34,807 nt of DNA from Opitutus sp. GTDB taxonomy: Bacteria > Verrucomicrobiota > Verrucomicrobiia > Opitutales > Opitutaceae. The stretch covers positions 1 through 34,807 of the forward strand of contig JANYAM010000090.1 of NCBI GenBank assembly GCA_025361365.1. The letters run 5' to 3'. The position numbers and the translations under genes are program-made. The notes under the pieces are model-generated. The model made no database searches. It had not been told where the DNA came from and was given only the letters and a program-made list of their open reading frames with translations. The number at the start of each line of letters is the position of its first letter. The stretch's first letter is position 1. Positions 32,075-34,807 of this stretch are shown piece after piece.

Positions 32075-32835
32075 GGCTGGGAGGCGGAGAAGATTGGCCT
32101 CAGGGGATGGATACTGACGTCGACGGTGTCGGCCGCGAGCAGGGAGGCGGGCGGCCCTTCCAAGTTGAAACCCGCCAGTTTCGCGGCCGCCGTCGACCAG
32201 CCACTGACGGAGGGGACGTGCAGGCTGTAGGGAGCATGGCGCACCGAGCCGCTCAGCAGCGTGCCGTCGGCCCGCGAGGTGAAGAGCCGGTAGCGCTCGA
32301 CGAGAAAAAACTCGAGCGACCCAGGCGCGGCGGGCTGACCGCCTTGCACCGGTGCGTGCCAAGTGAAGCGGTCGGCCGGCGCTGGTGACCCGCGTCGATG
32401 GCTGACAAAGTCGCAGCTTCCGTGGTCGAGCCGGGCGGTCATCGCGGCGTGCTCGTAAGGCAGGTGGAACCAGCGGCGGGCGACCTTGACGGCGATGGGC
32501 TGGTTGCAATCGAGGGAGAAGAACCAAACGCCGGGACGCCCGTGGGCGTCGCAGACATAAGTGCGCACGTTGAACTCGAGGAACCAGGACAAGCCGGGCA
32601 GCGGAGGAAGGCCGCGTGGCCGGACCCGCTGCATGAAGAAGGGGACCAAGCCGAGGTAAGCTTCGCCGCGGTGCGTGTCGACAAAGAGGCCGCGCGGGAG
32701 GCGGGCTTGGACGTCGGCGGCGGAAACGCTCCAGTGCGCGAAAAGCAGGCGCTGCCAGCGCTGCCGCCCGAGGCACGGACCGGCGGGCGTGTCGCGCTCA
32801 TGGGCGCGCTCGGCATCCGTCGCCGGCTCGGGCAC
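32071..32835 (-). CDS. DUF2071 (YqjF-like) protein
   Basis: 254 residues from a GTG at 32835, the only usable start ahead of the family's opening LGRQRWQRLLFAHWSVSAAD. DUF2071 landmarks follow: GEAYLGLVPFFMQRVRPRGL, FLEFNVRTYVCDAHGRPGVW, FHLPYEHAAMTARL, and EFFLVERYRLFTSRADGTLL. The family has no established activity. Translational coupling to the SDR by an ATGA overlap suggests a common task. Confidence 0.87.
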   Translation of the reverse strand: MPEPATDAERAHERDTPAGPCLGRQRWQRLLFAHWSVSAADVQARLPRGLFVDTHRGEAYLGLVPFFMQRVRPRGLPPLPGLSWFLEFNVRTYVCDAHGRPGVWFFSLDCNQPIAVKVARRWFHLPYEHAAMTARLDHGSCDFVSHRRGSPAPADRFTWHAPVQGGQPAAPGSLEFFLVERYRLFTSRADGTLLSGSVRHAPYSLHVPSVSGWSTAAAKLAGFNLEGPPASLLAADTVDVSIHPLRPIFSASQP

Positions 32836-32963
32836 GAAGGGCCCGGTGGCGGCGGCCGCCTGAATCGCGCCGGTCGCGACGTCGGCCGGCGCGGATGAGA
32901 AGCGCCAAAACCCTCCGCGGCGGGGCCGGGAGGGTCGGGGAGACGGGAGAGGAGAGGATCCGC

Positions 32964-33431
32964 TCAGGGCAGAAGAACCGTGTCGACCACATGGATGACG
33001 CCGTTGCTGCCGACGAGGTCGGCGGCAATGACCTTGGCGTCGTTGACGGTCACGCCGGAGGCATCGGCCTTCAGCATGAGGGTCTTGCCGTTGACGGTCG
33101 GCGCGGCGCCGGACTTGACGTCGGCGGCCAGCACCTGGGCGGGCACCACGTGGTAGGTGAGGATGGCGACGAGCTTGGCCTTGTTCTCCGGCTTGAGGAG
33201 CGACTCGACGGTGCCGGCGGGCAGTTTGGCGAAGGCCTCGTTGGTCGGGGCGAAGATCGTGAACGGGCCGGCGCCGTTGAGCGTGTCGACCAGGCCGGCG
33301 GCCTTGAGGGCGGCGACCAGGGTCGTGTGGTTGGGGGAGCCCGCGGCAATGTCGACGACGGTCTTGGCGGATGCGGCGACGGCCAAGCTCAGGCTGAGGG
33401 CGAGGAGGGCGAGGGAACGGGTAAGTTTCAT
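32964..33431 (-). CDS. Secreted fasciclin (FAS1) protein
   Basis: 155 residues with signal peptide [20 protein letters not shown]. One FAS1 domain: [57 protein letters not shown], and the closing [18 protein letters not shown]1 domains mediate adhesion. It is compact, like MPB70-type single-domain proteins. The upstream region to 34634 is repeat DNA. Confidence 0.95.
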   Translation of the reverse strand: MKLTRSLALLALSLSLAVAASAKTVVDIAAGSPNHTTLVAALKAAGLVDTLNGAGPFTIFAPTNEAFAKLPAGTVESLLKPENKAKLVAILTYHVVPAQVLAADVKSGAAPTVNGKTLMLKADASGVTVNDAKVIAADLVGSNGVIHVVDTVLLP

Positions 33432-33681
33432 TGGGATGGGAGTCTGGATCAGTGGGTTGGATGACCGGCCGCCCGAAATGGACGACAGTGTCGTGCTGTA
33501 TAACGAACGGAGGAGCCGGCCGGATGCGGTCGTTCTCGGGTGTTAGCGGGGCGCGCACCGTGCATTAGTGAGGTCGATAACTCTTCCTCGCGGTGTCGAC
33601 CTGCTCCTGAAGGCGAAGGCAGGGGAAATCGCGGAAATGCGGAAGAGCTGAAACGCGGAGCTTGGGAGGTGCTGGATGGAG

Positions 33682-33738
33682 GTCGGGGTTTATCCCCGAC
33701 ATCGGCGGTTGAATGTCGGGCGTAAAGCCCGACCTACA
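33682..33738. repeat. REP doublet with GTCGGG hairpins
   Basis: gtcggggtttatccccgac (33682-33700) and gtcgggcgtaaagcccgac (33715-33733) are two hairpins 14 bp apart. The second is followed by ctac, i.e. a GTAG head when read on the minus strand, as in REP elements. Confidence 0.9.
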
Positions 33739-33770
33739 GCACAGCTCGAATTTTTTAGCCACGAGAGAAC

Positions 33771-33842
33771 GCAAGGAGCGCAGAGACATTTATTCAGCCG
33801 TTCCTCTTTGCGCTCTATGCGTTCTTTGCGGTTTACTTCACA
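33771..33842. repeat. Imperfect inverted repeat of the CGCAAAG family
   Basis: gaacgcaaggagcgcagaga (from 33772) is mirrored by tctttgcgctctatgcgttc ending near 33830, about 20 bp apart, then ctttgcgg. The same architecture is perfect at 30098-30182. Confidence 0.75.
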
Positions 33843-33885
33843 ATCCATAGGCAAGAGTTCAATCGTCTCCATCCCGGATTATTTC

Positions 33886-34005
33886 ACGCGAAGGGCGCGA
33901 AGACGGAGGAAGTTTGGCACCACTAATCCTCACTCATGGGACACGACACTAATGCCCAACCCGGAGAGTTTCACGCGAAGGTCGCGAAGGGCGCGAAAGG
34001 GGATG
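33886..34005. repeat. Two direct copies of a CACGCGAAGG-type repeat
   Basis: ttcacgcgaagggcgcgaag (33886 onward) and ttcacgcgaaggtcgcgaag followed by ggcgcgaaagg (33970-34000) are direct copies of the family near 25877. They precede the tandem array. Confidence 0.75.
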
Positions 34006-34050
34006 ATCTAAAAACCCGGGTCGGGAAGACGGATGGCCGGAGTTTGAAGA

Positions 34051-34440
34051 TGAAAACCGGGGCTTTGGTCTTACCCGGCGGGGCGGGGAAGTTACCCGGC
34101 GGGAGGGTGAAGTTATCTGGCGCGGGCTTTAAGTTGCCCGGGGCGACCTTTAAGTTGTTTCTCGCGACGGATGAATTGCCCGGGGCTCCGGGGAAGTGTC
34201 CGGCGGCGGCGGGAAGTGTCCGGTGGCGTCGGGCAATTGTCCTGTCGGGCCGGGGATCTTGCCCGGGGCGCCGGGGATCATGTAATTCGGACCGGGTAAT
34301 TGTCCGGACGCGCCGGGAACTTCAAAATCCCGCCGGGAACTTGTTGGGTCGGAGCGGACACCTGTAATTTAGGCCGGACAATTGAAACCCGGGCCGGGTG
34401 TTTACCGGGTCGGGGCGGGATATTTCCCGCTCGCGATGCA
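34051..34440. repeat. Degenerate tandem array, period ~21 bp
   Basis: At least 17 consecutive units can be laid out. The first six from 34071 are each exactly 21 bp: ttacccggcggggcggggaa g, ttacccggcgggagggtgaa g, ttatctggcgcgggctttaa g, ttgcccggggcgacctttaa g, a divergent unit, then ttgcccggggctccggggaa g. Later units are 19-22 bp. The consensus is a TTG/TTA start, CCCGG core and a GGGAA(G/C) end. An open frame on the plus strand (from 33936) reads LPGGAGKLPGGRVK-type heptads through it. Confidence 0.85.
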
Positions 34441-34634
34441 GTAGTATTGACGAGCGCCGGGACGAGGATTTTCCCCGGGGGAAAGAGGTAAGCCGCCCGG
34501 GAGATCGCGGAAGTGTCCTCATATTAGGGAATTCTCTGACTGAAACAGCGGAGTGGTTTGGGGTTTTGCTGCGGGGTGGGATCGCTTTTATTTCCCGTCG
34601 CAGCGGGCCATTCAAAAATCAACCCCCACATAAC

Positions 34635-34807
34635 ATGGCTACAAGAACAACGACGGATCTGCTGAACGATGCAAACAAGGTGATCGACACCTGGACGGTG
34701 AACACGGACTTCAAGATGGGCGACGTGACGCTGCCCAACTTCAAGCAGGCGCGGAACGACCTGATCTCGGCCGACGACGACCTGGAGGCGAAACGGACGG
34801 AGCTGGC
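34635..34807 (+). CDS. Unknown protein, N-terminus only (partial)
   Basis: 57 residues to the window edge, starting MATRTTTDLLNDANKVIDTW. Then TLPNFKQARNDLISADDDLE and AKRTELA: polar, charged and helical, likely a coiled coil. No Shine-Dalgarno is apparent before the ATG at 34635. Short proteins with a similar opening occur, as I recall, in several environmental bacteria without a known role, but I cannot confirm that from here. It starts 195 bp after the tandem array ends. Confidence 0.65.
   Translation, partial: MATRTTTDLLNDANKVIDTWTVNTDFKMGDVTLPNFKQARNDLISADDDLEAKRTEL

Larger units (their letters stand above)
33432..34634. other. 1.2-kb gene-free, repeat-rich stretch
   Basis: No open frame here has a family signature, and the longest (33936-34367, plus) begins inside a dispersed repeat. 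The contents are the REP doublet, two CGCAAAG-family structures, and the tandem array listed separately. The last 190 bp (34441-34634) show only a ttttccccgggggaaa palindrome near 34470 and nothing else I can name. Confidence 0.7.

Noticed and set aside
33936-34367. 143-codon plus-strand frame with heptad-like residues
   Set aside because: It begins inside a dispersed repeat, follows a degenerate tandem array whose later units shift frame, and has no ribosome-binding site or family match.
34051-34440. CRISPR-like array
   Set aside because: Units are contiguous and degenerate, with no conserved repeat alternating with unique spacers and no cas genes.

Overview
The window is GC-rich chromosomal DNA. 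It looks like a free-living, polysaccharide-degrading member of the Verrucomicrobiota, most likely Opitutaceae. That placement rests on gene content (secreted pectin/galactan hydrolases, many DUF families typical of the group) and on the abundance of short palindromic and CGCAAAG-type dispersed repeats. It is an inference from style, not from a marker gene.

Region 1 (1-9471, all minus strand) is a carbohydrate-degradation locus. In transcription order it holds a DUF1684 protein, a GH65-like (alpha/alpha)6 protein, a GH53 endo-beta-1,4-galactanase lipoprotein, a GH105 unsaturated rhamnogalacturonyl hydrolase, a SnoaL-like protein, a GH43-like enzyme, a truncated BNR-4 gene, a heparinase II/III-like protein and the start of another exported protein. 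The set fits removal of galactan/arabinan side chains from rhamnogalacturonan I followed by disassembly of lyase products. Two stretches of about 215 bp, each spanning the 3' end of one gene, a palindromic doublet and the leader plus first codons of the next gene, are near-duplicates (1890-2105 and 3486-3705).

Region 2 (9538-17211) is mixed housekeeping: a DUF1059 protein with a clear terminator, an L,D-transpeptidase, a glycine-zipper lipoprotein, a CPPC thioredoxin, a SNF2 helicase preceded by a small Cys protein not longer than 58 residues, YchJ, OsmC, a cytidylate-kinase-like protein and a small basic protein. The helicase gene carries a 60-bp REP doublet inside its reading frame.

Region 3 (17212-24468) holds an isolated transcription unit (structured leader, 30-residue membrane peptide, terminator), two YkgJ/EngB/LLM genes in a row, a DUF1326-DUF2182 pair, a DUF4337 membrane protein, a less GC-rich Mig-14-like gene, gpt, a small membrane protein and a PDZ protein.

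Region 4 (24479-33431) holds an HD hydrolase, a second YkgJ-type protein, a SnoaL-like protein, a ThpR-like RNA ligase/phosphodiesterase flanked by two paralogous unknowns, an unrecognised protein, a YdeI/DUF1905 protein, a PilZ protein, DUF2256, an SDR, DUF2071 and a fasciclin protein. Composite palindromic repeats occupy most of the gaps.

Region 5 (33432-34634) has no convincing gene. It is packed with REP hairpins, CGCAAAG-type repeats and a degenerate tandem array with a period of about 21 bp, which ends just before a partial, unrecognised gene (34635 to the window edge). No rRNA, tRNA, CRISPR array, integrase or complete transposon was seen.
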